Shown here piece after piece: positions 1 to 7,863 of a DNA stretch of 49,812 bases. The stretch covers positions 1-49,812 of the forward strand of contig DAOTXN010000172.1 of the NCBI GenBank assembly GCA_034435435.1. The letters run 5' to 3'. Under the pieces are notes generated by a model. That model was not told where the DNA came from, searched no databases, and was given only the letters and a program-made list of their open reading frames with translations. This stretch comes from DAOTXN01 sp034435435. GTDB taxonomy: Bacteria > Chloroflexota > Anaerolineae > S140-20. Each line of letters begins with the position of its first letter. The first letter of the stretch is position 1. Position numbers and translations under genes: made by a program.

Positions 1-58
1 GTTCTCCAGCTTGTTGGCAATCTGGACACTGGCATTGGCGCCTCGTTTCTGACGGCAT
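1..58 (-). CDS. 5' end of a gene leaving the window, possibly a transposase
   Basis: An ATG at 58-56 opens a reading frame that stays open to the window edge (19 codons). A strong ribosome-binding site (GGAGGGTAAGAGAT) lies directly upstream. The visible peptide carries a CQCPDCQ cysteine cluster. I vaguely associate this N-terminus with ISAzo13-type transposases seen in Chloroflexota, but 19 residues cannot establish that. It starts about 70 bp after the broken regulator ends, which would fit an insertion sequence having truncated that gene. Start and strand are reasonably supported; the product is not. Confidence 0.4.
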   Translation of the reverse strand, partial: MPSETRRQCQCPDCQQAGE

Positions 59-91
59 ATCTCTTACCCTCCTGCACTGGCTCGCAGGGGT

Positions 92-97
92 ATTATA
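92..97 (-). promoter_or_regulatory. candidate -10 box (TATAAT) for the left-edge gene
   Basis: A perfect TATAAT lies on the minus strand about 35 bp upstream of the ATG at 58, in an AT-rich pocket (90-120) of otherwise GC-rich DNA. The -35 region is weak. It would drive the gene leaving the left edge. Confidence 0.3.
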
Positions 98-129
98 CAG
101 GAAAATACGAAGTTATTAATGGACGACTC

Positions 130-2834
130 CTAAGCCAGACAACGGTCTCGTAAAGGGAGGTTGCCCGTTTGCTCCGCCTGGGACAGAGCCGCCGTCAACT
201 GTTCTGTGGCAGCCTCGAGATCGCCGCGCCATAATAGCACAAAACCCATACTGAACATTTGGTGGCCGACCAGTTGTCGATCGTCCGTTTTTCGCGCCCA
301 CTCGAGCGCCGCTTGGGCCAGCGGCACCGTTTTCGCCGACGGTCTATAACGGCTCTGCCGATGGTGGAGCTTGTTCAGGGCCGCATAATAGCTCGCTTGC
401 TGTCTGGGTGAACCGTAAGCGGCGACGCGGGGGTGCAATTTTTCGCACAGCTCGGCCAGCTCGGTCAGGCGCGACTGGAAATAGAATAGGTCTACCAGGT
501 CCAGTTGAACGTCCAACCACGCCTGCCGCCAGTCCGTGTCGGGCAGCTCAGGCGCCGGGCCTAACACTTGTATGGCCTGGTCATAAGCGGCGCGCGCTTG
601 ATCGTAGCGCTGTTGGGAGCGCCAGGTGTTGGCCAGTTTGCGCTGGAAGCGCGCGCGCCGCAGTTGATCTTTTTCAGAGGCCCGAGTAATGGCCTGCTCA
701 TATACCCCTCGAGCCGCCGCGTGCTCCCCGGTCAAAGCCCAAGCGTCTCCCAAGCGTTCATAGAGGCGCGTTGCTCGGGCTGCATCGAGAGATGCCGTCG
801 GCAGCAAGGCGATAGCTCGGCGCAGGTGTTGGATGGCCTGCGAGTTGGCGTAGAGGCGCTGGGCGACGCTTGCCGCTGCTTCGTAGTGCGAGAGCGCCTG
901 TTCGAGCTGACCGGCGGCTTCGTAGTGGGTCGCTAGTTGTGCTCTCACGGCATCCAAGTCGGCGGCGTGAACTGTCTCTAGCGCCTGGGCTACGCGCCGG
1001 TGCAGCAACCGCCGCCGCGCCGCGCTCAACTCCCTGTAGGCTACCTCGCGGATCTTGTCGTGGCCGAAATCGTACCCTTCTGTCCCCTGCTCCCGCACGA
1101 TGCGCCGCCCCCACAACTCGTCCAGACCGCGCACCAGCGTTTCTGCGTCGGCGGCGCTGGCCTGGGCCAGCACGTCAAAGGCGAACTCGCGCCCGATGGT
1201 AGCGGCCAAACCCACCAGCTCGCGCGCCGGGGGGAGAGCCGGGCCAGGCGCGCGGCAATGGCTTGTTGCACCGTGGGCGGCAAGGGCCACTCGCCTTCCG
1301 GCCCGGGTAATCCCGCCTGCACCATCTCGACTACGAACAAGGGATTGCCTTCGGTCTCGTGGGCCAGGCGGGTCGTCAGACGGGCGTCGAGCGTCTGGCT
1401 GCTCACTTTTTCGGCCAGGGCGGCCACTTGCGTCTCGTTCAATGTGCCTGGCTCAATCTCAATCAATTGCTCGTCGCGACGCAAATCTCCCAGGAGGGTC
1501 GTCAACTGGTCATCGTCCGGGCGCTCTTGCGCTCGCAGCGTGGCGACGAGAAGCAATTGCGTCGAGGTTGGGGCGCGCAACAGAAAAGGTAGCCAGTCCA
1601 GCGTTTCCCCGTCGCACCATTGCAGGTCGTCCAACAGCAGAATCAATTGGCGCCGAGTCAGGAGGGCGCGCGCCAGGGCCTCGAACAGCCGTCGTCGCTG
1701 CCAGCTTTCGACGAGCGGGACGGGGCGGGACAGGGCGGGCCGCTCGACCAGCAGTTCCGGCAATAGCCGCGCGACCTCGGTGAGCCAGACCGGATCCAGG
1801 GCAGACAACGCGCCCCGCAGAGGGTCGGCCCGCAGCCAGGCCGTCACGGGGGTATATGCCAACTGCCCCCCGCCGGCATAGCAATGGACGCTGGCAGTGG
1901 GAATACCCTGACGGGCAGCCCAGCTCAATAGCTCCTCGGCCAGCCGCGTCTTGCCGATGCCCGGCTCACCGGACAGCAGCGCCAGGTGTGGTTTCCCGGC
2001 GGCTTTGCGCCAGGCGGCCTGCAGGGCCCCCCATTCCCGGTCGCGCCCGACCAGGGGCAGCGCCGGGACCAGCCACGCGGGATATGGGGCGGGCGGCGCC
2101 TCTATCTGCAACAAGCGCTCGTAAGCATCCTGTGTGGCAGCGCCCGGCTCAACGTCCAGCTCGCGCGCCAGCACGGTGGCGCACGTGTGGTAGGCGCGCA
2201 GGGCGGCGGCGCGGTCGCCGTTGAGGGTGTGCAGGCGCATCAAACGCCGGTAGGTCGCTTCGTGCAGCGGGTCGTGGCGCAACAGGCGTCGGGCATTCTG
2301 GATAGCGGCGGGGTAGGCGCGTTGGTCTTCTAAAGACGCGATGAGTGTTTCCAGCGCGTGATTAAAGGCCTGGCGCAGGCGCTCCCGCTCAGGCAAGATC
2401 CAATCGTCGTAGCAGCTGGGCAAGAGATCGCCTTTGTACAGGGCGACAGCCTGCTCCGACAACGCGCGCCGGGCGACAGGGTCTGCGGCGCGTTCGGCCT
2501 GGGAGAGCGCGCTCTCGAACTCGACCACGTCTAGCGTGAACGACGCATCGGGCCGCCAGCCCAGCGTCTGGGTATCGGAAAGTAGAAAGCGGTCGGGGTT
2601 GGGCAGGGCGCGACGCAGGTGGTGGAGGTGTTTACGCAGGTTGGTGCGGGCCTGGGCCTCGGTCGAGTCGGGCCAGAGCAGAAAGGCCACATGTTGACGG
2701 GATTGAGAGGCGGCGCGATGCAACAGGAGAAAAGCCAGGAGCGATTGCAGGCGCGGCGTGTTGACGACCGTCGCCGGCGTATCGTCCAAGTCAAGGCGGA
2801 AATCGCCCAGCAGCGTGATGTGCAAGACTGGCAT
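130..2834 (-). pseudogene. SARP/BTAD-AAA-TPR transcriptional regulator, frameshifted and truncated
   Basis: The start at 2834 opens an OmpR-like winged-helix region (residues about 1-95), a bacterial transcriptional activation domain (about 100-245) and an AAA/NTPase module. Walker A is SGEPGIGKT (288-296) and Walker B is LILLLDD. At the C6 run 1229-1234 the frame breaks near residue 533. One extra C would join the upstream ARLARLSP to the downstream PARELVGLAATIGREF, which continues through TPR-like helices to a TAG at 130. SARP family regulators activate transcription in response to signals read by the NTPase/TPR part. The frame ends inside what looks like a TPR (RDRCLA), so the C-terminus is probably also missing. 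A homopolymer indel can be an assembly error; the early stop is harder to explain that way. Confidence 0.75.
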
Positions 2835-3224
2835 TTTGAATTCCGGCCCTATTCAGTTAGTCCATTAGAGAACTGCGATGCCAACGGGTGAGGCAGCGGC
2901 GGCGTCGGACTCGGCGAGATCAGACCAAAACAGGAAGCACAGTATATCTGAGCGCCTCTTCTGCTTCTTTGCGGACAACGTAGGCGCGATCTCAATCGAA
3001 ATTCCTGTCGGTGCCCAGGATGAGCTTGCACAACAGCTTTTTCTGTCACGTTCCTCCCCTACCTTGTTCCAAAGCTCTTCCTTGGCAAAGGAGCCAACTC
3101 ATTTTGGCACAATTTGGCCAAAAAGGCAATGACAAAAGTCGCCCACGCGACGCTGTGACGCAAAAAGACACGCGGGAGAATCCTATCAGTTCTATCAAAC
3201 CTATTAGGCTCCAGCTTGACTGCG
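2835..3224. other. intergenic region with a TTTTGGC/GCCAAAA inverted repeat
   Basis: About 390 bp separate two minus-strand regulators and contain no convincing gene. The one structure I see is a perfect 7-bp inverted repeat, TTTTGGC at 3102-3108 and GCCAAAA at 3117-3123, with an 8-bp spacer. It could be an operator for the downstream regulator or a weak hairpin after it; nothing decides this. Confidence 0.4.
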
Positions 3225-5813
3225 TTAGGGATCTTTGGCGCTTGAATTCAGGTGATGAGCGGGCGTTTTCAAAATCTCTTTCGCGAGCACTTGAAACGGC
3301 CTTGCCCGGACTGCTTCAAGCTGTTGTGGAGAAAGTTGGGTTTCTAGCTGCGCGCACAGGCGTCTGGCGCGCTCCCGGGCTTCATACGGGCTGGCAGGGT
3401 GGTGTAACACGCACAGCGAAAATTCCAGGGCTGGCCTGGTCTCGCCGGCCTGCGCGTGCAGCAAAGCTAATCCCATCAGCGCGTCCAGCGCCAGTGGGAG
3501 GGATTGCGCTCCCAGCGCCATTTGGAAGGCTTGAAGAAAGATTTGCCTGGCCTGGGGCGAGTCGCCGTCCGCTGTTGCGGCCTCGCCCAAATAAACCAAT
3601 GATTGGACGATGTCCCAGCCCGTGACAAACTCGTCAAAAACCTCCAGACTTTTGTGGAGGAGGGCCTGGGCTTCCGAGACGTGGCCCTGGGCCAGAGCCG
3701 CCAGACCCAAATGCCGATAAGCCGTGCCTGTGCCCCAGCGGTCACCCACTTGCGCACACAGCGTGAGGCTTTCTTGCAGGTATGCGCGCGCCTCTTCGTA
3801 GCGGCCCAGTTTGATCGCGGTTGGGCTGAGATAATTCAATCCCAAAGCTATGGAACGCAGATCGCCAATGGTACGCCACAGGGCGAGGCCATCGCTCATC
3901 TGCTCATGTCCCTCAGTGTAGCGACCTGACAGGCTGGCGATGTAACCCAGATTAAAGGAGGCATACGCCGCGATCCATTGGTCATTCGCCGCCCGGGCGC
4001 GCGCCAACCCCTCTTCTAAAAGCGACTGCGCCTGCTCAAGCTCGCCGTTGAGGAATGTGATGACGCCACTGTAGACGAGCGGATGGGACAACAATGCTGG
4101 GTCGCCGAGCGGACGGAGGAGGTTGAGGCTTTCGTGGAGCAGGGTCAGCGCCCGGTCAAATCGGCCCCAACGAAAATAGAGCAACCCTTGCTGCGTCAGC
4201 GCCTCTCCCAAAACTCTCAACCGCTCTGTATCTTCCGCTCTGGCGCGCATCGCTTGCACAACCAGCTCCAATTGCTCAATACCCTCGCGCAGCCACCCGC
4301 GTACTTCAAACAGCCATCCGAAACTCTTTATAGCTTGCGCGATTGACCCAAACTTTTCGCGCCTGACCGCCCAGGCCCAGGCTGCGCGCACGTTGTCGAT
4401 CTCGTCCGTCAACTCCTGAATCGCCTCGCGCTGCGCAGCGCTTTTGAGGAGTTTCTCTCGATCCCGCAATAGAGCCAGGTAGAAATCACTGTGCCGGTCG
4501 CGGACCGTTTCGTTCCGCGGATCGTCGTCCAGATGGGCCAGGGCATATTGCTGCACCACCGGGTGGAGGTCGTAGCGCCCGTTCTCCCTATGGCGCACCA
4601 GCGACTTGGAAACCAGCGCCGAGAGAGAGCGCAACGTGGCGCCGGCTATCTGCTGTGCTGCTGCCCGCTCGAAACCGCCTTGAAAGACGGCCAGCCGGCA
4701 CAGCACATCTCGTTCATCCGCCGAGAGCAGGTTCCACGAATGGTCAAAGACGGCGCGCAGGCTTTGGTGGCGCGCCGGCGCGTCGCGCACTGACATCGTC
4801 AGGAAGTCCAGGTTGCGCTCGATCTCCTGGGCGATCTCTTGGCAGGAAAGCATCCGCACCCACGCCGCTGCCAGCTCAATTCCTAGCGGCATCCCCTCTA
4901 TCAGTTGGCAGATGCGCACGACGTGAGGACGCTCCTCAGGCGTGAGTTGAAAGCCGGTCCAGGCCCGGCGCGCGCTTTGCAAAAACAACGCCACCGCGCT
5001 ATAGCTTTCCAATTCCTCCACCTGATCGTCGGCGGGGACCGGCAAGCCCTGCACCTCAAATACCCATTCCCCGTGCAAGTCCAGTCGCTCACGCGACGTG
5101 ACCAGGAGCTTGGACGCGGGCGCACACTCGAGTATCTGCGTGAACAACTCCACGCCATCCAACAAGTGTTCCAGATTGTCCAGCAGCAGGAGCAACCGTT
5201 TAGCACACACGTAATTCATCAGTTGGGCGTGAGGCTCGGTCGGACCGGAGAAAGTAAATCCCATCGCTGCGGCAATGGCGGGTAGGATAAACTCGGTCGA
5301 GCCGGTCGAGGCCAGCGAAACGAAAAACACCCCGTCGGCAAAGGCCGCTCGCTGGGCGCAGGCGACCTCTATCGCCAGGCGCGTCTTGCCGATGCCGCCC
5401 GGACCGACCAGCGTGAGCAAGCGACACTGCGGGTCGTGCAGCAACCGGGTCAGCGCCGCCAGCTCCGGCTCGCGTCCGATCAGGGGCGTGAGTGGGGTCG
5501 GCAGGTTCGCAGACGAGTGAGAATGGGGTAGCTTGGCCTCAGCCGGGGCAGACGCGGGCAGCGGCGTCCCCAGCCGCTCGACGCGCAGCACGCCGCGAGC
5601 GACCTGCAGGAACGTGGGGCGTTGATCGGGTGGAACCTGCAGGCACTCGGCCAGCCGCTCGGCCATTTGGCGCGAGGGCCGGCGTTCGTCGCTTTCGATC
5701 TTGCGCAGAGCCGACGCCGAGCAGCCCACGCGCCTGGCTAGTTGGTCGCGGGTCAGGTCCAATGCCCTGCGCCGCCGGGTCACCCACGCGCCGAATGAGA
5801 CCTCAAAAGCCAT
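3225..5813 (-). CDS. HTH (XRE)-NTPase-TPR transcriptional regulator, paralog 1
   Basis: The 862-aa protein has an XRE-type helix-turn-helix (residues about 10-65), an NB-ARC/STAND-type NTPase with Walker A GPGGIGKT (137-144) and Walker B LLLLLDN (207-213), and a long C-terminal TPR solenoid (about 520-830). Proteins of this design bind DNA and switch on or off when a ligand or partner contacts the TPRs. I start at 5813 (MAFEVSFGAW), because the paralog at 7864-10215 begins at the same point (MDIQVSFGGW) and GGGAGA precedes it. The frame stays open to 6050, but that extension runs through the shared control block. The first ~450 residues are nearly the same as the paralog; the TPR half is clearly different. 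The divergent neighbour is a cupredoxin, a plausible but unproven target. Confidence 0.85.
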   Translation of the reverse strand: MAFEVSFGAWVTRRRRALDLTRDQLARRVGCSASALRKIESDERRPSRQMAERLAECLQVPPDQRPTFLQVARGVLRVERLGTPLPASAPAEAKLPHSHSSANLPTPLTPLIGREPELAALTRLLHDPQCRLLTLVGPGGIGKTRLAIEVACAQRAAFADGVFFVSLASTGSTEFILPAIAAAMGFTFSGPTEPHAQLMNYVCAKRLLLLLDNLEHLLDGVELFTQILECAPASKLLVTSRERLDLHGEWVFEVQGLPVPADDQVEELESYSAVALFLQSARRAWTGFQLTPEERPHVVRICQLIEGMPLGIELAAAWVRMLSCQEIAQEIERNLDFLTMSVRDAPARHQSLRAVFDHSWNLLSADERDVLCRLAVFQGGFERAAAQQIAGATLRSLSALVSKSLVRHRENGRYDLHPVVQQYALAHLDDDPRNETVRDRHSDFYLALLRDREKLLKSAAQREAIQELTDEIDNVRAAWAWAVRREKFGSIAQAIKSFGWLFEVRGWLREGIEQLELVVQAMRARAEDTERLRVLGEALTQQGLLYFRWGRFDRALTLLHESLNLLRPLGDPALLSHPLVYSGVITFLNGELEQAQSLLEEGLARARAANDQWIAAYASFNLGYIASLSGRYTEGHEQMSDGLALWRTIGDLRSIALGLNYLSPTAIKLGRYEEARAYLQESLTLCAQVGDRWGTGTAYRHLGLAALAQGHVSEAQALLHKSLEVFDEFVTGWDIVQSLVYLGEAATADGDSPQARQIFLQAFQMALGAQSLPLALDALMGLALLHAQAGETRPALEFSLCVLHHPASPYEARERARRLCAQLETQLSPQQLEAVRARPFQVLAKEILKTPAHHLNSSAKDP

Positions 5814-5929
5814 CCTGACAACTCTCCCTTTGGCCTGGTATGGTCTCCCTTTCGAGTGTTGCTGGTTTAGCAGATCAATTATGCCATTTGCGGGACTGTT
5901 TGTATACGACAAAAGTAGCTTTTGAGCGA

Positions 5930-6003
5930 TTGTATCACATTTTGGGTCATTGTGTGGGACAGCAAGCGCCCCCCAACCGGGCCAGTTTTGTGGTTTAATC
6001 CTT
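5930..6003. promoter_or_regulatory. duplicated divergent control block, copy A
   Basis: This 74-bp block matches 10267-10340 at 68 of 74 positions with no gap. Both copies sit between a minus-strand HTH-NTPase-TPR regulator and a plus-strand gene. A minus-strand TACAAT (-10-like) at 5929-5934 is kept in the other copy, where it lies 50 bp from the regulator start. The block also contains CACA...TGTG half-sites flanking TTTTGGGTCATT. I infer that it holds the regulator promoter plus an operator recognised by the near-identical HTH domains. Confidence 0.55.
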
Positions 6004-6068
6004 TCAAGCTCAAGCGGCCCGAAAAAACTGTCCTGGGCTTGCAAACCCATTTTTCGAGGAGGAAACAG

Positions 6069-6440
6069 ATGAAAAAGTTACTGATCGTGTCTACATTTGC
6101 CATAGCCATGTTGGTGTTGAGCGTCGGCTGCCGGTCGGCGCGGGTTGACGCGGGTCCCATCACCGCCGAGATCACTGTGGTGACGACTGAGTTCAAGTTC
6201 ATCCCCGACAATTTAATGCTCAAGGCAGGGGACCGCGTCAGATTGACGCTGGACAACAGCGAGGGCAAGCTGCCCCACGACTTGAAGCTAGTCGACTTGA
6301 AGATCAGCGTCGTTGCACAGCCTGGTCAAAAGACCACGACTGAGTTTGTTGCGACCAAGACAGGAACGTTCGACTTTATCTGCAGCGTCCCCGGACACCA
6401 GGCGGCTGGGATGGTGGGCAAGGCTATCGTTGAGCCTTGA
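6069..6440 (+). CDS. cupredoxin-domain lipoprotein (plastocyanin/azurin-like)
   Basis: A 123-aa exported copper protein. A lipoprotein signal ends in LSVGC with the acylated Cys at 21, so it should be tethered to the outer face of the membrane. The cupredoxin fold carries all four type 1 copper ligands: His70 (LPHDLK), Cys105, His110 and Met115 (ICSVPGHQAAGM). It would act as a one-electron carrier. The start at 6069 has GAGGAGGAAACAG just upstream; the frame is open further 5' but without a signal peptide. The next gene, 51 bp downstream, is a DUF2269-like membrane protein, suggesting a small redox operon. The electron partner is unknown. Confidence 0.85.
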   Translation: MKKLLIVSTFAIAMLVLSVGCRSARVDAGPITAEITVVTTEFKFIPDNLMLKAGDRVRLTLDNSEGKLPHDLKLVDLKISVVAQPGQKTTTEFVATKTGTFDFICSVPGHQAAGMVGKAIVEP

Positions 6441-6491
6441 GAAACCCCTCAGGCTCGAATTCTTTACAAGACAAAAAAACGGAGGTAGAAA

Positions 6492-7013
6492 ATGGACGGG
6501 CTATTGATCGCATTGCGGTTGATTCACATTTCCGCGGGCGTCTTTTGGGTGGGTGCGGCGGCGCTCTATCTGGGCTTTATCGAGCCGACGGCCAAAGCGA
6601 CCGCGCCGGAAAGCGCCAAGTTCATGCAGTATTTCATGATACAGCGGCGCTACAGCGTGGCGATGAGCATCGCCACGACGTTGACGGTCGTGAGCGGGGC
6701 CTGGCTGTACTGGCGTACCTCGGGCGGTTTCCAGTGGGCCTGGCTCAGCTCTGGACCGGGGCTGGGCTTTGGTCTGGGCGCGATTGCCGCGCTGATTTCA
6801 TACGTCGTCGGCGCAGCAGTCATTGGCCCGACGGGCAACCGCATCTCGGCGCTCGGCCAGGCGATGCACGCAGCGGGCGGGCCGCCTTCGGCTGAGCAGT
6901 TGGCCGAGATGGGCGCGGCCCAGCGCAAGATGTCCACGGTGCTGCGCTATGACTTTGTGCTGCTGGCGGTGGCGTTGTTCGCCATGGCCACCGCGCGCTA
7001 CTGGTGGTTCTAG
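6492..7013 (+). CDS. DUF2269/CopD-like four-helix membrane protein, paralog 1
   Basis: 173 aa with four predicted membrane segments (about 5-27, 54-75, 85-110, 148-170) and the sequence LIHISAGVFWVGAAAL near the start. It closely resembles the protein at 36965-37486: both have RLIH, GVFWxGAA, LSG/TSGPGLG and AAGGPP followed by an AEM helix, and both end in WF. Members of this class are often found with copper or respiratory genes; their function is not established. GGAGGTAGAAA precedes the ATG. One paralog follows a cupredoxin and the other sits between dihaem cytochrome c and narG, so I infer a membrane role linked to electron transfer. Confidence 0.75.
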   Translation: MDGLLIALRLIHISAGVFWVGAAALYLGFIEPTAKATAPESAKFMQYFMIQRRYSVAMSIATTLTVVSGAWLYWRTSGGFQWAWLSSGPGLGFGLGAIAALISYVVGAAVIGPTGNRISALGQAMHAAGGPPSAEQLAEMGAAQRKMSTVLRYDFVLLAVALFAMATARYWWF

Positions 7014-7031
7014 CGCGCGGCGTCACCAGAC

Positions 7032-7066
7032 AACCCTTGCGAGGGCGCATAGCCTTCGCAAGGGTT
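7032..7066 (+). terminator. strong intergenic hairpin, terminator-like without a U tract
   Basis: AACCCTTGCGA (7032-7042) pairs perfectly with TCGCAAGGGTT (7056-7066), with further GG/CC pairing inside. It lies between the DUF2269-like gene and the N-acetyltransferase. No T run follows, so it may attenuate or protect mRNA rather than terminate intrinsically. Confidence 0.45.
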
Positions 7067-7093
7067 CCTTGCCTGCTCAGAGAGGTGCAAGAA

Positions 7094-7840
7094 ATGGATG
7101 TCTCGGCATATCTGGAGCGCATCAACTACCACAGTGCGCTGGAACCCACTGGCGAAACCTTGCGCGCATTGCAGCGGGCGCACCTGTTGAGCGTGCCGTT
7201 CGAGAACCTGGACATTGCGTTGGGCCGGCGCATCGTGCTTGACGAAACGCTGTTGTTTGACAAGATTGTGAATCGGCGGCGCGGTGGTTTTTGTTACGAG
7301 CTGAATGGGCTGTTTGCGGCGCTGTTGAGGGAGCTGGGATTCGACGTACACCGGCTCTCGGCCCGGGTGGCAAACTCGAATGGTGGATTTGGCATCGAGT
7401 TCGATCACATGGCGCTGCTGGTCCAACTGGAGGAGCGTTGGCTGGTTGATGTCGGTTTTGGGGATGCGTTTCGGGACCCGTTACGCCTTGACCAGCGTGG
7501 CGAGCAAGCCCAACGTGAGGGCGTGTATCGCGTTGCCGACGCAGACGACCATCTGACCTATGTGCGGTTTAATGACGGCGTGTGGATGCCTCAATACATC
7601 TTTACCCTTCAGTCTTACACCCTGGCTGATTTTGCCGATGGCTGCCATTACCACCAGACCTCGCCCCAATCGTCTTTCACGCAGCGGCGCGTCTGCTCCC
7701 GCGCCACGCCCGACGGGCGGGTCACTCTGAGCGACGAGAAACTCGTCATCACCTCTAACGGCGCACGCCAGGAACGCACGCTTAACGACCCGGAGGAGTA
7801 TCGGGTCGTCCTGAGCACGCATTTTGGGGTGGTGTTGTAG
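7094..7840 (+). CDS. nat: arylamine N-acetyltransferase
   Basis: 248 aa of the NAT family, which moves acetyl groups from acetyl-CoA to arylamines or hydrazines via a cysteine thioester. The catalytic triad is visible: Cys67 in RRGGFCYELN, His105 in FDHMALL and Asp119 in VDVGFGD. The FENLD motif near residue 36 is typical. I start at the ATG at 7094 (MDVSAYLERI), which matches the family N-terminus; the frame is open upstream but runs through the hairpin. It is the last gene before the convergent regulator, 23 bp away. Some family members act in secondary metabolism; no such cluster is visible here. Confidence 0.9.
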   Translation: MDVSAYLERINYHSALEPTGETLRALQRAHLLSVPFENLDIALGRRIVLDETLLFDKIVNRRRGGFCYELNGLFAALLRELGFDVHRLSARVANSNGGFGIEFDHMALLVQLEERWLVDVGFGDAFRDPLRLDQRGEQAQREGVYRVADADDHLTYVRFNDGVWMPQYIFTLQSYTLADFADGCHYHQTSPQSSFTQRRVCSRATPDGRVTLSDEKLVITSNGARQERTLNDPEEYRVVLSTHFGVVL

Positions 7841-7863
7841 CCGGTCGTTGTCACCAAGCGTCG

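Noticed and set aside
5814..6050. Upstream extension of regulator paralog 1 to 6050.
   Set aside because: It reads through the shared control block, while the paralog starts at the equivalent of 5813 with a good ribosome-binding site.
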